Assembly (NCBI RefSeq): GCF_000526375.1
Contig: NZ_JAFY01000005.1
Location: 558,001 to 622,000, forward strand
DNA: 64,000 bases
Source of the DNA: Aminiphilus circumscriptus DSM 16581
GTDB lineage: Bacteria; Synergistota; Synergistia; Synergistales; Aminiphilaceae
Direction: 5' to 3'
In this document: positions 62,751-64,000 of the stretch, piece after piece
Position numbering within the stretch: the stretch's first letter is position 1
How the letters are laid out: each line of letters starts with the position of its first letter
The notes under the pieces: model-generated
Databases searched by the model: none
What the model was told of the DNA's origin: nothing
Seen by the model: only the letters and a program-made list of their open reading frames with translations
Made by a program: the position numbers and the translations under genes

Positions 62751-63536
62751 ATGAGCCCGCTTTCTCTTGGAATCGGAGCGGTTCTCGCTCTGGGAGGCGC
62801 CTATCTCGCCTTCATCCAGAAAAAAAAGAGCGAGGGCGTCGTCACGGAACTGAAATTTCTGAAGGCCACACCTCTCGCGGAACTCCACGCCGCGTGGAAA
62901 GCCATCACCGAGCAGGGGTTTTCGGGAAACTACCGGGAGTTCGTCGAGACCAACGGAAAAGCCGCAACGGAGGGAGAACTCCGCTCCCCCCACGGAAATA
63001 TCCCCTGCGCCTATTTTGTCGCCACCGTGGAACGCCAGTTCGAGCGCGAGGAGACGACCAGGGACGAAAAAGGGAACGTCCAAAGGCGCAGGGTACGCTC
63101 CTCCGAGAACGTCTCCTCTCAGAAAAGCGCCTCTCCGCTCTATCTGGAATCCGCAGGAATCCGTATTCCCCTCGACCTCGACGGAGCCTCCCTGGACCTG
63201 AAGGATGGAAGTGATCGTTTTGAGCCCTACGAAAGCAACCGCACCTATTCCTTTTTCAACGCAGCCTCCATTCAGACGGGAACAAAAACGCTGGGCTTCC
63301 GTTATTCGGAGAAGATCATCCCTTTGGGGCACCCGCTCTACGTCGTGGGAGAAGCAAAGGATTCCTCGGGAGAATTGCGGATCGGAAGCCCTTCGGAAAA
63401 GGGGAAACCCTTCATCGTGTCGGTGAAATCCGAGGATGAGGTGATCAAGAGCAGAGAAAGCGGCGCCAGGACGCAATTCTACCTGGGGATAGCCCTTATC
63501 GTCGCCGGGATCGCCGTGGCGCTCCTCGTGAAATGA
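62751..63536 (+). CDS. GIDE-domain membrane protein (bacterial relative of mitochondrial E3 ligase MULAN)
   Basis: A 261-residue protein with an N-terminal membrane helix (about 3-22, LSLGIGAVLALGGAYLAFI) and a C-terminal one (about 240-260, FYLGIALIVAGIAVALLVK). The domain between has features of the GIDE module: GNYREFVETNGKA, then CAYFVATVERQFERE, and late YSEKIIPLGHPLYVVGEA. No RING finger is present, as in other bacterial members, so it is not itself a ubiquitin ligase. ATG 62751 is eight bases from AGGAG; ATG 62745 is also possible. It follows pspA and the YbjN-like gene on the same strand. Confidence 0.72.
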   Translation: MSPLSLGIGAVLALGGAYLAFIQKKKSEGVVTELKFLKATPLAELHAAWKAITEQGFSGNYREFVETNGKAATEGELRSPHGNIPCAYFVATVERQFEREETTRDEKGNVQRRRVRSSENVSSQKSASPLYLESAGIRIPLDLDGASLDLKDGSDRFEPYESNRTYSFFNAASIQTGTKTLGFRYSEKIIPLGHPLYVVGEAKDSSGELRIGSPSEKGKPFIVSVKSEDEVIKSRESGARTQFYLGIALIVAGIAVALLVK

Positions 63537-63574
63537 CGCATCCCCGATGTTCCTTTCGGAAAGGAGGTATCCCC

Positions 63575-64000
63575 ATGCATCGGCAACGGACTCTCGCTCT
63601 TCTCTGCGCGCTCCTCTGCCTGATCGCCGTTCCCGCACTGGCCACACCCAGGAATGCCCTCGCACCCTGGCCCGAGGACGCGATCTTCGCCGTGGTGGTC
63701 CTGGAAAATGTGAAGGACATGGCAACCGAACTCGCTCCGTCGGTGGAAACCATGTTCCCGGAAGGGGCGCTCGTCGCGGAATGGCTCCGGAGCGTTCCCG
63801 TCAAATCCGTCGCGGTCTCCTTCGGCTACAAAGACTGGGTCTTCCGTCTCCAGGGAGCGCTTTCCTTCGGCCCGGAAAAACGCACGATCCTCGATCGCAT
63901 CGCCGGTGGCACGGCGGAACCGGGCGATCTCGACGCCCTTCTCGACAATCCCGCTGAAGGCGCTTTCGACTTCGTTCTCCACGAGAACGCCACGTATCTG
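63575..64000 (+). CDS. Exported protein of unknown function (3' end off window)
   Basis: The first 142 residues are present. A signal peptide (residues 1-23, LALLCALLCLIAVPALA) is followed by APWPEDAIFAVVVLENVKDM and a mixed alpha/beta sequence (SVPVKSVAVSFGYKDWVFRL). It resembles the start of periplasmic DUF3352-like proteins, but this is weak. AAAGGAGG precedes ATG 63575 by seven bases. Probably co-transcribed with the GIDE-domain gene 38 bp upstream. Confidence 0.75.
   Translation, partial: MHRQRTLALLCALLCLIAVPALATPRNALAPWPEDAIFAVVVLENVKDMATELAPSVETMFPEGALVAEWLRSVPVKSVAVSFGYKDWVFRLQGALSFGPEKRTILDRIAGGTAEPGDLDALLDNPAEGAFDFVLHENATYL

Noticed and set aside
62751-63536. Bacterial ubiquitin ligase activity for the GIDE-domain protein
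   Set aside because: Only the GIDE-like region and two membrane helices are present; there is no RING finger, and no ubiquitin-like or E1/E2 genes are nearby.

Overview
The window looks like a chromosomal segment of a GC-rich, anaerobic, amino-acid or organic-acid fermenting bacterium of the phylum Synergistota (Synergistetes). The most specific clue is the C-terminus of the secreted papain-like protease at 43030-44622: a glycine run, then Cys, a hydrophobic stretch and terminal lysines, which matches the sorting tail known as Synergist-CTERM. Several solute-binding-protein importers and CoA-dependent keto-acid genes fit the same lifestyle. No rRNA, tRNA or CRISPR array was seen. The genus cannot be fixed by eye.

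Layout. 1-4.8 kb: central carbon genes (partial phosphoglycerate mutase, a 2-hydroxyacid dehydrogenase, class I aldolase), a metallophosphoesterase and a C26 amidotransferase. 5-13.7 kb: two exported or membrane-anchored TPR proteins, a GH3 hydrolase, a type IV prepilin peptidase and gpt. 13.8-22.4 kb (minus strand): thiolase, both CoA-transferase subunits, a fused TRAP permease, its TAXI binding protein, a class III aminotransferase and an RpiR regulator; this reads as uptake and thiolytic use of a short-chain acid. 23-26.4 kb: a DctPQM TRAP operon with a small membrane ORF. 26.7-31.7 kb: a BMP-type ABC importer (probably nucleosides). 32-38.1 kb: cold-shock protein, histidine phosphatase, HD-GYP protein, TauE-like exporter, cupin and quinone oxidoreductase.

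38.1-41.1 kb is a scar zone. It holds two of three copies of a 100-bp MITE-like repeat (the third is at 10.0 kb), a decapitated IS3-type transposase, an EAL-domain gene reduced to its first ~36 codons, and a decayed ACT/UPF0210 operon. 41.2-45.7 kb: a DMT transporter, a coiled-coil membrane protein, and a C1A protease next to a chagasin-family inhibitor. 45.9-48.7 kb: modABC. 48.8-54.6 kb: an RND pump with adaptor and TetR regulator, divergent from a DUF2000 gene whose promoter overlaps a tandem operator. 54.7-58.9 kb: TrmB regulator, MFS exporter and a class V PLP enzyme. 59.1-64 kb: a membrane-embedded LuxR-type regulator, an HTH-only relative of it, then PspA, a YbjN-like protein, a GIDE-domain membrane protein and a secreted protein cut by the window edge; this may be an envelope-stress locus.

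Coordinates for starts were chosen by Shine-Dalgarno position, so many genes begin at GTG or TTG, or downstream of the longest open frame. All functional names come from motifs read by eye; no database search was run.
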